Notes: generated by a model from the letters alone, not told the origin. A stretch of DNA of 64,000 nucleotides from Tridacna crocea (GCA_943736015.1 OX031057.1:60098001-60162000); one strand, 5' to 3'; shown: positions 41,864 to 53,127, numbered from the stretch's first letter. A program made the numbers and translations.

Positions 41864-41945
41864 CGAGCAGTGGTGTAATGGATAACATCACTGCCTCTAA
41901 AGCCGGCGATTCTCGTTCGAGCCGTCAGACTTACTTTTTTTTTTT
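41864..41945 (+). other. tRNA-like Pol III unit, left
   Basis: Box A TGGTGTAATGG (41871-41881) and box B GTTCGAGCC (41915-41923) both fit the consensus, 53 bases from the start of A to the end of B, then a run of T from 41935. A D-arm (GTGT/ACAT) and a loop CTCTAAA flanked by GC can be drawn, but the acceptor stem does not pair, so this is not a functional tRNA gene. Confidence 0.65.
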
Positions 41946-42831
41946 AAGGAAGCATGTTGCATTTTTTTTTCGGTTTTCGCTTTACTTTTCTTTTTTTTCC
42001 TCTCCATACTTTTCTTTTCCTTGTTTGAATGTCTGTTATGTTTCTTTTCTTTATCCTTCCTTCTTCCTTTTTTAGACGTGTACCGTTTTTTCTGTCATTG
42101 ATGTTATTTTGTTACTATTATATTTTATTATTATTCATTTTATTCTTCTTTTTTAAAGCATACATGTATTTCTATATGAATGACTCAACATAAAATGATA
42201 AGTGTGCAACTCTTATCCCGAGCTCTGGCTGTATCGGAACTTGCTTCATTTTCACTGGCCTTATCGGTACCCTAACCCTCTTAACATTCAGTATTTGTTG
42301 CTTCCTCGTCGCTGAACTGCTCACAGGTTTCTTGAACTGCAATGTCTGCTTTTTAAAAATTAGAAAAAAAAAATTATTCTGCCATATCTACAATAACTTT
42401 TCCACTCAGACCGCATATCTACAGTAACTTTTCCACTCAGGTTGCTCTATTTCTTAAGTGGTTCCGTTCCACTCGTGTTTCAATTTAAATCTTTGTGCAG
42501 TCAAGCTTCCGAGATGCATAAGTTTCCAACTGTAGTGAGTAGACATGTCTCTTCCGTCAAAGCCATGAAACAAGAAGAAAACTAGTAGCCAGAAATTTGT
42601 GGCTTTAGTCATCTTAGAAGTCTAATTCACGAGGCTGTTTCTAGTATCAATACATATACAAGATATGTCTTGGTTCATATTTCCTAAATTTCGAAGGATC
42701 AATGTGCAATCTCGTGTGATGTCAATTAATTATGAATGAAACTACTAATTAAAAGTAAAAATATTTACTATGATATCATAAAAAATAATGTAACCATTGA
42801 CTTGGCTTAAAAAAAAAACAATTGCTTTATT

Positions 42832-42914
42832 GAAAAAAAAAAAGTTCCTCTGTGACTCGAACTCAATCCGCTTGAGTGGTAGCAGAGTCCCTTTGACCAC
42901 TGCACCACTGTGTT
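42832..42914 (-). other. tRNA-like Pol III unit, right
   Basis: On the minus strand, box A TGGTGCAGTGG (42907-42897) and box B GTTCGAGTC (42862-42854) are 54 bases apart end to end and are followed by 12 T. The acceptor stem is not convincing. It resembles the left unit in layout (CAGTGGTG[T/C]A before box A end) but has a different middle. Confidence 0.65.
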
Positions 42915-43149
42915 ACTTGCATGTTTTAGTTGAAATTTACCAATATGTAACTGCTTCGATTCTGGTATTCCCTATTTGAATGTTTTGAACTGATCCAGTG
43001 TTTGTAAACAAAGGCCACAATTATCGCGTTTTGATAGTATATAAACACACTATAAACATGCACTGCACTAGCTCACTGTCAACCTTACAGTGTAGATTCT
43101 AAATCTGTCTGTGATTGATCTTCATTGTCTGCAACCTGTAAAATTAATG

Positions 43150-43304
43150 TAGCTGTGCTGGTAAACAGCATTTTCTCCTTTTCCCACAATGTTTTCTACC
43201 CTATCATATTGAAAAATCATCTTTTTAGCAACTGTTAATTTGTCATCTGCAAAATTCTTTAAATTTGGTCTGGTCCAAAATTTGCCGTTTGGGAAAGGGA
43301 TAAA
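43150..43304 (+). repeat. TTAA-MITE right half
   Basis: GTGCTGGTAAACAGCATTTT .. TCTGGTCCAAAATTTGCCGT, TTGGGAAAGGGATAA. Confidence 0.75.
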
Positions 43305-43337
43305 TATTCTGGTGGGTCCCTTACAGCTCAGAAGCAA

Positions 43338-43510
43338 AGTGTGGCCTGGAGGCCCCGGGTTTGAGAATCCGTGGAAGCCCTAGGCTTTTCATGAGATTGT
43401 CCCTAGGCAAGACACTTCAGAGCCCCAGCCTAGCTTTGGTGAAAGCCAGGACGCATCTAAATACATGTATGTAAGCTTTTGCCGTTATCATATGACTGAA
43501 ATAATGTTGA
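43338..43510 (+). repeat. SINE-like fragment
   Basis: GGCCCCGGGTTTGAGAATCC could be a box B region (GTTTGAGAATCC). Then CTAGGCAAGACACTTCAGAG and a 3' part GACTGAAATAATGTTGAAAG. Box A is not evident. Possibly the body of a second tRNA-derived SINE family. Confidence 0.4.
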
Positions 43511-43532
43511 AAGTAGAGTAAAATACAATTTA

Positions 43533-43600
43533 ATCAAGTGAAAATTATTGTGGAGAAAACCCTGGTGGTCACCATTTTCTCCTTTCCTGACAACATTTTT
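43533..43600 (+). repeat. TTAA-MITE hairpin fragment before modular copy 3
   Basis: AATTATTGTGGAGAAAACCC, TGGTGGTCACCATTTTCTCC, TTTCCTGACAAC, then TTTTT and the modular head. Confidence 0.6.
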
Positions 43601-44985
43601 AGCTCACCTGAGCACAACACGCTCAAGGATAGCTTTTAAGATCACCTATCGTGCGTCGTCCGCAACAATCTTTAAACATCAACTCCTCCTAAACCACTGG
43701 GCTAATTTGGACCAGATTTGGCTGGAGTGTTTAAAAATTGTTCACAGAATTTGATTCCGTCAAAAACTCTGGTTGCCATGGCAACCAAATAGATTTTTTT
43801 AAAGAAATTCTTTAAAAATCTTCTTCTCTGAAACCACAGATCAGATTTTAGAATAATTTCACAGAGATGTTCCTTGGGTGACCCTTATCAAAAACTGTAT
43901 GTGAAATTTTGATTCGTTGAGGAACTTGGCTCTGGTGCATGGGGCTACTTGCACTATGCAGAAATTATGAAGAAATTCTTAAAAATTCTTCTTCTCTGAA
44001 ACCACTTGTCAGATTTTGGAATAATTTCACAGAGATGTTCTTGGGGTGACCCTTTTCAAAATTGTTCGCGAAATTTTGATTCGTCAAGAAACATGGCTCT
44101 GGTGAATGGGGGCTATTTGCACAATGGGAAAATGAAGAGATTCTTCTTCTCTCGAACGGCAGATCAGATTTTGAAATAAATTCACAGAGATGTTCCTTGG
44201 GTGACCCTTTTCAAAATTGTTCTTTAAATTTTGATTCGTCAAGAAACATGGCTCTGGTGAATGGGGGCTACCTACACTATAGGGAAATGAAGAGATTCTT
44301 AAAAATTCTTCTCCTTTGAACGGCTGGTCAGATTTTGAAATAATTTCACAGAGGTATTCTTTGGGTGGCCCTTTTTAAAAGTTGGTCATGAAATTTCGAT
44401 TCATCAAGAAACATGGCTCTGGTGAATGGGGGCTACATGCTCTATATGGAAATGAATAAATTCTTGAAAATTCTTCTTCTCTGAAACCTGGTCAGAATTT
44501 AAAATAATTTCACAGAGATGTTCGTTTTGTGACCCTTTTCAAAAACTGTTCGTGAAATTTCGATCCATTGAGAAACCTGGCTCAGGTGAATGTGGGCTAC
44601 TTGCACTATAGGCCTATGGATATGAGGAAATTCTTGAAGATTCTTCTTCTCTGAAATCGCAGGTCAGATTTTAAAATAATTTCACAGAAATGTTCCTTGA
44701 ATGGCCCTTTTCAAAAAGTCTTTGCAAAGTTTTGATAGGTGAAGAAACATGGCTCTGGTGAATGGGGGCTACTTGCACTATATGGAAATCAAGAAACTCC
44801 TAAAATTCTTCTTTTCTGAAACCCGGCCGTTGTCAGATTTTGAAAGGACTTTTATAGGTGACCTTTTGAAAATTGCCTGGCAAAATAAGGATTTTGTGTC
44901 CAGTGTTTCAATACCTACAACAAAATAGCTATGATCCTCTCAAAAATTCAGGTGAGCGATCCAGGGCCATCTTGGCCCTCTTGTT
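43601..44985 (+). repeat. Modular element copy 3 (type A array)
   Basis: Head AGCTCACCTGAGCACAACAC, GCTCAAGGATAGCTTTT. Tail TTCAGGTGAGCGATCCAGGG, CCATCTTGGCCCTCTTGTT. About six units of about 165 bp marked GGCTCTGGTGAATGGGGGCT, the same array as copy 1. Confidence 0.9.
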
Positions 44986-45123
44986 AGCTCTACTGGCCGC
45001 AAGTGAGAGAGATCATGTCATAGATACTTTGCCTTTGGACATAGCATTGTTTCAGTCATGTTTGATATTTCTCTGGAGTTGCTTTCAACATGGATAAGTC
45101 TAAAATTTTGTCGTTTGTTACAT

Positions 45124-45350
45124 TTAACCCATGACCACACTATCTGTACTTTTGATGACCCTCAGAAAGAAGCCTATGGAAAATATTGTGAATGAAGGAG
45201 AAAATGCTGGTAACCAGCATTTTCTCTTTTCCCACAATTTTTTCTATCCATCGTAAACAAATTTAAAATTTTCAGTGGCTTTTAATTTGTCGTCTGCAAA
45301 TGCTTTCAATTTGGATGCATCTCTAATTTTGTCGTGTGGTAATGAGTTAA
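45124..45350 (+). repeat. TTAA-MITE, type 1 core
   Basis: TTAACCCATGACCACACTAT to GTGTGGTAATGAGTTAA, 227 bp. The right end of another copy (TAAAATTTTGTCGTTTGTTA) precedes it. Confidence 0.88.
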
Positions 45351-45690
45351 CCCCTTGCTAAACAGTCCCATGCGGAAGAAGGCTTTTGGAAGCATTATGG
45401 GAAAAGGAGAAAACCTGCATTTTCACCCTTTACTAAACAGTCCAATGCAGAAGAAGGCTTTGAAAGCATTGTGGGAAAAGGAGAAAACCTGCATTTTCAC
45501 CCTTTACTAAACAGTACCATGCAGAAGAAGGCTTTTGAAAGTATTATGGGAAAAGGAGAAAACCTGTAGTGTATTTTCTCCTTTTCCCACAATGTTTTCT
45601 ATCCTATCAAGGTCAAATTCCATAACTTGGAATTACATTTAAATTGTCGTCTGCAAATGCTTTCAATTTTGTCGTCTGGTAAAGGGTTGA
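45347..45690 (+). repeat. TTAA-MITE with left part in triplicate
   Basis: Shares TTAA with the previous copy. CCCTTTACTAAACAGTCC, GCAGAAGAAGGCTTTTG and GGGAAAAGGAGAAAACCTGC occur three times with a period of about 75 bp before a single right arm CTCCTTTTCCCACAATG. Ends CTGGTAAAGGGTTGA. Confidence 0.85.
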
Positions 45691-45700
45691 TATATTTGGG

Positions 45701-46230
45701 GGCATATTTACCAACCATTCGAAATTCTTCCTTCACTTTCAGATGGATAAAGTCATTATATCATTTCTGATTGGCTAAACTGTTTTGACCAAACAAAATC
45801 TGTTAGCCAATCAGAAATTGTGTTACTTTCAATTTTAAGGTAAGACCTGTGTAATGCACTTCCGGTGAACATTTGGCAAAAATTCTAATTGGTTGTTAAA
45901 TAGGGATAAATAAGCATTTATGCAGAAATAATATTTTTGCACATTTCTGACGGATCAGAAATCCCGTTTATGTCTATTTTGAAACTATTTTTTGATACTT
46001 TTGTTTGTTTTCTAAAAAGGGAGGTAATTATTATCTCTTTTTCAATTGAGAATATAGCGGTTTTAGATTTATAAATGATAATTCAAAGAAGGAAAAAATG
46101 GAAAAAATGAAAAGGTAAAAGTAGTTCAATAATACTCATTTTTAATTATAGCTAATTTTGCATGATGATATTTTAGTGGAAATAACTGTTTTCCATTACA
46201 CAGGTCTTACCTTAATTAGCAAAGTCTGTA
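45701..46230. repeat. Foldback MITE, split by the 380-bp element
   Basis: CATATTTACCAACCATTCGA .. TTTCTGATTGGCTAAAC .. GTTAGCCAATCAGAAATTG .. TTACTTTCAATTTTAA; the right outer arm is lost after the insertion at 45835. Confidence 0.65.
45835..46215. repeat. 380-bp TTAA-ended MITE
   Basis: Perfect ends: TTAAGGTAAGACCTGTGTAA at the left and TTACACAGGTCTTACCTTAA at the right, 22 bp including TG/CA inside. A decayed copy is at 33066-33365. The TTAA may be a target duplication. Confidence 0.88.
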
Positions 46231-46417
46231 AATATAAGCCTCGGTTTCTAAATATTTGATATTCGTTTTATGCTATATCATAAACAGAGATTTGCATGAA
46301 GTACCTAGTTCAACCAAACAGAACACTACTGAGAGCAAGGGAACAAGTTTGTGAGTAAAGCAAAATGCCAACTGAACCCTTGCATATCTGTGAAAAAACA
46401 TCATTCTGTTTGTCTCT

Positions 46418-46645
46418 TTAACCCTTTACTAAACGACATATTCTGGACTCTTCCAAACCAAAAGAGTTTGCAGACGACAATTTTAGATTTGGAGAAAATG
46501 GCAGAAAGTTCTCAAAAAGGGTAGAAAACACTGTGGGAAAAGGAGAAATTGCTCGTTACGAGCAATTTCTCCTTTTCCCACAGTGTTTTCAAAAGACTTT
46601 TACTGCAGACACGTAAAAACCAGGGCTTGTTTGGGAAAGGGTTAA
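46418..46645 (-). repeat. TTAA-MITE, type 2 core
   Basis: TTAACCCTTTACTAAACGAC, core GAAATTGCTCGTTACGAGCA and partner arm (perfect), CTGCAGACACGTAAAAACCA, right end TTGGGAAAGGGTTAA. 228 bp, a good type 2 reference. Confidence 0.92.
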
Positions 46646-46870
46646 CCCTTTACCAAACAAGCCCTGGTTTTTACAACCCTGAGATAGAGGACTTTTCAAA
46701 ACATTGTGGGAAAAGGAGAAAATGCTGGTAATCAGCTTTTTCTCCTTTTCCCACAATGTTTTCTACCCTGTGAGGAACAATTTTCAATTTTTGAGTCACA
46801 TTTATTTTGTCGTTTGCAAATGCTTTGAATTTGGACCAGTCTAAATTTTTGTTGGTTGTTAAAGGGTTAA
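46642..46870 (+). repeat. TTAA-MITE, type 1 core with type 2-like left flank
   Basis: Shares TTAA with the previous copy. The left flank CAAACAAGCCCTGGTTTTTA is the type 2 form while the core is type 1, which suggests recombination between types. Confidence 0.87.
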
Positions 46871-47049
46871 CTGTGAAAAGTACATTATCTTCTGAAGTAG
46901 ACTTTAGCCCTTTACTAATCATCTATTTATTTTTACTGTTGAAGGGTACAAAAACAAGAAAGACGGCTTTTGATGGCATTCTGAAATCATGTCCCTGACA
47001 CACCCCTGAAGCATTCTTGTTTTGCGTTCTGGGAAAAAATTCCATCCTT
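46871..47049. other. Spacer, nothing recognised
   Basis: Short unique sequence in GXYLT intron 1. Confidence 0.4.
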
Positions 47050-47190
47050 CCGGTGTAATGACCCTCCCCTACAAAATGACCCAAGTCATTATTCTGCGTA
47101 GAGAAATGACCCCAGAAGTCATTTCACTACGTAGAGAAATGACCCATTGGTCATTTTGTAGGGGAGGGTCATTTCTCTGCATTACACCGG
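47050..47190. repeat. ATGACCC hairpin-array element, short copy
   Basis: CCGGTGTAATGACCCTCCCC .. TACAAAATGACCCA at the left; TGGTCATTTTGTAGGGGAGG .. GCATTACACCGG at the right. The interior has ATGACCCCAGAAGTCATTTC and GTAGAGAAATGACC units. Confidence 0.88.
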
Positions 47191-47201
47191 CATAAATGCA
47201 T

Positions 47202-47462
47202 TTAACTCTTTACCAAATGACAAAATCTAAATTAGCCCAAATTGGAAGCATTTGCAGATGACAAAAGTAATGCAACACATAATGAAATTTGTTTTAGGAT
47301 GGGTAAAAAACATTGTTGACAAAGGAGAAAATGCTGGTTACTAACATTTTCTCCTTTTCCCATGATGTTTTCCCATGATGTTCCCATGATGTTCCCATGA
47401 TGTTTTCAAATGGCTTCTTTCTCAGGGTCATTAAAAGTCAGGATTCTGTGGTAAAGGGTTAA
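47202..47462 (-). repeat. TTAA-MITE, type 1 core, 11-bp tandem
   Basis: TTAACTCTTTACCAAATGAC to CTGTGGTAAAGGGTTAA. After the right arm, CCCATGATGTT is repeated about four times (47376-47406), probably slippage at the arm end. Confidence 0.87.
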
Positions 47463-47586
47463 GCATTAAGTTTGTTATAATCTATTAATGATAGGGTTGT
47501 AGGGAAATCTTTACTCGACATGTTCTGCACATGTTTTGTAAGCCTTTCATTTCTTTTATCTGAAATGATCAGCTTTATCTTTTTTT

Positions 47587-48615
47587 AGCTCACCTGAGGA
47601 CAAAGTGCGCATGGTGAGCTATCTTGGACAAGTTCGAAAATGGGTCATATGGGGTCAAAAACAAGGTCACTAGGTCAAATCCTAGGAAAACCTTGTGTAC
47701 GCTCTAGAGGCCACATTTTTAGTCCAAAACTCTTGAAAGATGGTCAGAATATTTGCCTTCATGATATCTTGGACGAGTTTGAAAATTGATCATGTGGAGT
47801 CAAAAACTAGGTCACCAGGTCAAATGTTAGAAAAACCTTTTGTAGGCTCTAGAGGCCACATTTTCAGTCCAAAACTCTTGTTAGTTGGTCAGAATGTTTG
47901 CCTTGATGATATATTAGACAAAGTCTGAAAATGGGTCATTTGGGGTTAAAAACTAGGTCACCAAGTTAAATCTTAGAAAAACCTTGTTTATGCTCTGGAT
48001 GCCACATTTTCAGTCCAACACTCTTGAAAATTAGTCAGAATGTTTGCCTTTATAATATCTTAGATGAGTTTGAAAATGGGTCATGTTGGGTCAAAAAATG
48101 GGTCAAGAGGTCAAATGTTATAAACACCTTTTGTATGCTCTGGAGGACACATTTTCAGTCTGATACTCCTAAAACTTGTACATAATAAATGTCCAGGTGA
48201 TACCTTGAATGAGTTTGAAAATGGGTCATGTGGAGTCAAAAACTAGGTCAATGGGTCAAATATTAGAAAAACCTTGTATAAACTCTAGAGGCTACATTTT
48301 CTGCCTGATACTCTTCAGACTTGATCAGAATGTTTGTTTTGGTGATGACTCAAAAGAGTTTGATAATGGGTAATTGTCGGGTCCAAAACTAGGTCACTTG
48401 GTGAAATCTTAGAAAAACCTTTTGTACACTGTAGAGGCCACATTTTCAGTCCAATACTCATGAAACTTGATCAGAGTGTTTGTCTTATTGATATCTCAAA
48501 AGTGTATGATGATGGGTAATGTCTGGTAAAAAACAAGGTCACTGGGAAACTAGATGGTTCATGTTTGGTCAATAGACTCAGGTGGATGATTTCAAGGCCA
48601 TCATGGCCCTCTTGT
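47587..48615 (+). repeat. Modular element copy 4 (type B array)
   Basis: Head AGCTCACCTGAGGACAAAGT, GCGCATGGTGAGCTATCTTG, then directly array text (the GTCCGTCGTC-like part is absent). Tail TCAGGTGGATGATTTCAAGG, CCATCATGGCCCTCTTGT. About six units of about 146 bp like copy 2. Confidence 0.88.
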
Positions 48616-49843
48616 ATCAAGTTGTACATAGGCAAGGAGATTAAAATATACTTCCAGTTTAAAGGAGTCATAGTCAGGATTAAAATATACATCCACATTG
48701 AGCTGTATGATGATGTTTGTTTGACAGCCTGACATCACATGACATGTCACTGTAAGTTGGAAAGCAAAGAGCATTTTTACTGGTCAGATCTAGAGAAAAT
48801 CCATGTAATTTTATGTGTATGACATTGTGCTTTACAAATTTCTACAACATACCCATCTGATCATTTACCAAACCTTTGGTGGTGCATTGATCAAGTCAAG
48901 TTAGATGTAGGTACGGAATCAGCCGGTGCTTTAGGCATTCTGACTACAGAACCAGAATTTTTCACAAAAGGGTGGTCGATACAGTGGATTTCAAAATAAG
49001 AGAAAAGTTAACTCTGTAAAACATGATCTGCACAATTCACCCTGCCAAAGCTAGCAAGCAGATTAACCTATACGCCAGCCATAAATCCCCATAAGCTCGG
49101 GAAATAAGTCTAGAAGAACTCAGATGAATGAATCTTGTGTTTCCTTGAATCTATATTTAGAAACTCTATCCAAAGATTTGCAGTAAAAAATTACATTTTG
49201 GAAAATTGTTTTTCCCATTTTATATAGTTCAATTTTTGAGAAATTTGAAGCAAAAAACAATCTAGATTTTTTTTCACAGAAATAATGCTTATTATATAGC
49301 CATTTGCTTTAATTTTGCTTTTTTAGTTGTGGACCGCAAGAGATGACCATTGTCTCCATTCAGCCAAATGTAGAAACTTGTTTACATCCATAAACTGGAA
49401 ATATCTTTGGACCTAAAGAATGAAAATGAGTTTCAGAATTATTTTTTGAAAAAAATCTTACATCGAAAATTACATCGGGTCAGAATTGTAAACAATTTGG
49501 TGGTGTATCACTAGAGTCATTTACATAACCCCCATCTAAGGTGACAAAGACTGTTGTGGCAGTAGGCTTATGTATAGCATATCTTGACTCAACTTTTATT
49601 TCAAGCTTCATGAAAATGCAAGGCTAAGATTGTACAAAGTCATGTAACAAGCATCATGTGTTATCCTTGACTAAACAGTGGATAGGCAACAAGCCTAAAA
49701 TTACTTTTTCCAACCGTTGATATCCATGCAATCTTGTAACCACCAGGTATAATATTTGTCAAGAAGCCACAAGAATGACTATAGTTTGATAAAATATTGA
49801 TAAAATTGGTTATATGCAGCTAAAAATGCATAAGCAGACATCT
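48616..49843. other. GXYLT intron, mostly unique
   Basis: About 1.2 kb with no gene, exon or repeat I can support. One of the few long stretches free of obvious elements. Confidence 0.5.
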
Positions 49844-50072
49844 TTTACCCTTTCCCAAACGACAAACTTTTGGACAAGACCAAATTGAAAGCATTTGCAG
49901 ACGACAATTCAACTCTTGCTGAAAAGATGATTTCGGTCTATGATAGGGTAGAAAACATTGTGGGAAAAGGAGAAAATGCTGGTTACCAGCATTTTCTCCT
50001 TTTCCCACAATGTTTTCAAAAGGCTACTATTCTAGACCCGTAAAAACCAGGGATTGTTTGGGAAAGGGTTAA
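49844..50072 (-). repeat. TTAA-MITE, type 1 core
   Basis: ACCCTTTCCCAAACGACAAA to TTGGGAAAGGGTTAA, 229 bp. Perfect hairpin. The ends use the CCCAAAC form seen in type 2. Confidence 0.9.
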
Positions 50073-50528
50073 CTTAAACAACACACAAATTTCTTTCCGA
50101 TGACTAGGTAAACTCCCCTGCATACTCTTCAAGTATAATGCATTTCATATGCCACGGTGGACAAGTCTAATCACCAAGCTATGTCATCATATCTGAGCTG
50201 TTTGTTTTACATTTATGTATCTGTAAAGACTATTCATCCACAGGAATGATTTTTGAGCATATTTGACTGATATTGTAGGTTATCAGAGCTACAGACAGGG
50301 AGAGCAAGTTTGGTTTTAGAATGAAAAATATTAACTACTCTCCTCCAAACCCTATATTATGGGTAACCATTAGAATTGTCTCAAAGAGACGATTCTAATG
50401 GGAATCCACAACAAAGGAGTCACAGAAATAATGGTTTTAGAATACCATTACCCTTCCCCCCCTTATCTGAAGCTTTGGGTTATAGAGTGTGAAGTTTGCC
50501 AAAAATTAAGTGCACATGCATAAGACAT

Positions 50529-50840
50529 CCATGGGCGGATCCAGAGGGGGGACCGGGGGTCCGGACCCCCCCTGGAATTTTGGCAAAAATGTAATTATCG
50601 AATTCGTGAAATGGTACTGGTTGATATTGCAAAGCATTTATGTAAAATACAGTCATAAATTTGAAAAAAAAGGTTCTAAATGTGGAGACCTCCTCGTGTT
50701 TAGAACTGCATGGAAACATTGACTTTTCCTGTAAACGGCTTACATTCACTGAAATCCGGAAATATAGTATCATATAATAAGACGAGTGCGTTTTCGGTGG
50801 GACCCCCCCCCTGAGAAAGATATCTGGATCCACGCATGAC
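50529..50840. repeat. MITE with GGATCCAGA/G-run termini
   Basis: Left CATGGGCGGATCCAGAGG then G-rich GGGGTCCGGACCCCCC. The right end read inward is CATGCGTGGATCCAGA, then a run of G. About 310 bp; the ends match in 14 of 16 bases. Confidence 0.75.
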
Positions 50841-50844
50841 ATCT

Positions 50845-51300
50845 GTACCAAAATCTTTAGAATGTTGTGTTAGTACTCAATCTTTAGAATTGTGTACCTC
50901 TATTTAATCTCCACTGGTGGCTAGTTTTCAGACTGTTGTATAGATACGAAGGCTTAAAACTTTTGCATCTTTGCTTAATCTTTAGACTGCTACAGCTGTA
51001 TTCAAAACTTTCAGACTAGTGCATCTTTACTTAACTCCTTATCACACAATGAAGACTTTTAATGCCCCTGGGAAAGAAGTCTTTTGAAAACATTGTGGGA
51101 AAAGGAGAAAATGCTGGTAACTACAATGTTTTTTACCCTATCAAGGAAAAATTGCACCATTTGAGCCACATCGAAATTATCATCTACAAATGCTTTCAGT
51201 TTGGACAAGGCTAAATTGCTTCTGTCTGGTATAGGGTTAATCTTTAGACTGCTACTTTACATCAGCACTGAAACCTTTAGACTGGTGCATCTTTGCCAAG
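50845..51300. repeat. Degenerate 25-30-bp tandem array, part 1
   Basis: Loose repeats of TTAATCTTTAGACTGCTACA and GTGCATCTTT, interrupted by the MITE at 51031-51240. It resumes at 52100-52460. Confidence 0.6.
51031..51240 (+). repeat. TTAA-MITE without right hairpin arm, with a readable target site
   Basis: GTGCATCTTTAC-TTAA .. TTAA-TCTTTAGACTGCTAC. The array unit just upstream reads GCATCTTTGCTTAATCTTTA, GACTGCTAC without any MITE, so TTAA was duplicated on insertion. The right hairpin arm is deleted (GCTGGTAACTACAATGTTTT). Confidence 0.92.
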
Positions 51301-51779
51301 AGGGCTGCTGATGTAAATTCTTAGTAAGACAAATTTTCAAGGCAAATCATGTAGCTTAGGCATTGGGAGCTTGGGGTGACATCGTTCACCACAGCCATAA
51401 ACAAGTTTCTAAGTCCCCTGCCACCTGACTGTATAATGGATTTTATTATACTGCAGACTTTTACCATTTAAATGTTTGTTTTCATCAAATGGGAAATTTC
51501 CCTGTTTTATGGTTTCACAAATTGAGTATGCTAATGATATAGAATTTTCCTTCTGAGTGCCCCAATTCAATGAAAACTGATGTCACTGGGAACTTGCATC
51601 ACTGAAACCTTGGTAAAACATCCAATTTTGCATTCAAATTTTGATGATGTCATTGAGATAGAAATTGGACATATTTTTATTTAAATGTGGATTTAAAAAA
51701 CTTCATGTACGAGTTTTAATGATTGGTTGGCTGAAATGAATGACCAAAAGTTGCTGCAAGCCACCATTAGATTATCCCT
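51301..51779. other. GXYLT intron, nothing recognised
   Basis: No feature supported. Confidence 0.4.
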
Positions 51780-52007
51780 TTAACCCTTTCCCAAACAAGC
51801 CCTGGTTTTTACGTGTCTGCAGTAAACGCCTTTTGAAAACACTGTGGGAAAAGTAGAAATTGCTCGTAACGAGAAATTTCTCCTTTTCCCACAGTGTTTT
51901 CTACCCTTTTTGAGAACTTTGCGCCATTTTCTCCAAATCAAAAATTGTCGTCTGCAAACTCTTTGGGTTTGGAAGGGTCCAAAATTTGTCATTTGGGAAA
52001 GGGTTAA
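51780..52007 (+). repeat. TTAA-MITE, type 2 core
   Basis: TTAACCCTTTCCCAAACAAG, GAAATTGCTCGTAACGAGAA, right end TTGGGAAAGGGTTAA, 228 bp. Opposite orientation to the copy at 46418. Confidence 0.92.
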
Positions 52008-52099
52008 CATTATGTACAAAGTTTGACACTTCACAGTTTGCTTACCTGACGAAGGGATGGCTCGATTTAACAAGCCATTAGTACTATATATATAATCTT

Positions 52100-52460
52100 T
52101 TCAGGTTGCTCTATCAGCCTTAAGCCTGCAGACTGCAGTACCCGTACTGGAGGCTGATGTATCAGCACTAAATCTCTGGATTGATGTATTAATTAATACT
52201 CAATCTTTAGGCTATTGTATCAATACTAAAACCTTTAGGATGCAGCACTAGTCTTGCCCTTTAGACTGTTTTTATCAGTATTCAACCTTTCCACCTCTGT
52301 ATTCATCCTAAACATTTACATTTAGATGGGTAGATTAGTACTGAACATTAGACTGCTGCATCAGTACTTAATCTTTGGACTGCTGCATCAGTAATCAGTC
52401 TTTTTATTGCTGCACAGGACTAATTCTTCCAACTTCAGGATTAGTACTTTATACATGTAT
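52100..52460. repeat. Degenerate 25-30-bp tandem array, part 2
   Basis: CATCAGTACTTAATCTTTGG, ACTGCTGCATCAGTAATCAG and similar. Confidence 0.6.
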
Positions 52461-52603
52461 TAGGCACGATTAACTTTTTACCACATGACAAAATTTCTAA
52501 ACTTAAAGCATTTGTTTATATATTTGATCCATTACCACACAATCCATTACAGTAGTAATACATGTACTAAGGATTTAAGAGACTATTTTAAATTTCATGT
52601 TTG

Positions 52604-52805
52604 CTGTAAAGTTTGGTTTAGTTTGTATTCTAGTTTATCTCCATTTTAACAGCTCTTGACATATCATGGTGGTCAGTGATGCACCCATGTGTTTCCTGGC
52701 TTTTTCGCCCCAGTACTGACACAACATTCTATCCAAAGCCACTGACTTCTTTTCTCACATGCATCAGAGGTGAGAGGCAAAAAAATCGCAGGAAAGAAAT
52801 TTGGC
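52604..52805 (-). repeat. SINE, 3' part
   Basis: Reverse complement of the 39767-40031 SINE body: TTTTAACAGCTCTTGACATA, CCCATGTGTTTCCTGGCTTT, CAAAGCCACTGACTTC, CTCACATGCATCAGAGGTGA. The tRNA head is missing. Confidence 0.8.
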
Positions 52806-53127
52806 CATGTAGCTCACATCATGGTTTATTTAACTACATGTATAAATCATGATAGAAAGAAGATTATTTCGATTCTTACATGACAAACTCTTACTGAAAG
52901 GCAAACAAGTTCATAGTTCGCGAGCAAAACGATGGATGTAGATTATAATTCATTGAATAACTTACTTACTTGCTGCAGACAGAGTGACGTCACTGTATGT
53001 AGAATGACGGCACTCTACATAGAAAATGTAGATTTTACCACGCTTTCGTTGCACTGTTTTTATAGTGCCGAATTCACGTATCATATTAGAATGATTCTTT
53101 TGTCATTTTTTACAACATTTTTTACAG

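Larger units (their letters stand above)
41718..43030. mobile_element. 1.3-kb TIR element with two inward tRNA-like units
   Basis: 29-bp TIRs: AACGCGATAA, CC, GTGGCCTTTGTTTACAA at 41718-41746; the right end (43002-43030) reads inward AACGCGATAA, TT, GTGGCCTTTGTTTACAA, so 27 of 29 match. About 120 bases inside each end is a Pol III-like unit (box A, box B, T-run), both pointing inward. The middle is T-rich on the left and A-rich on the right. No transposase is seen, so it would be non-autonomous. No clear target duplication was found. Confidence 0.75.

Noticed and set aside
41864-41945. Functional tRNA gene with anticodon CTA
   Set aside because: Boxes and terminator fit, but the acceptor and T stems do not pair; only a tRNA-like unit is supported.
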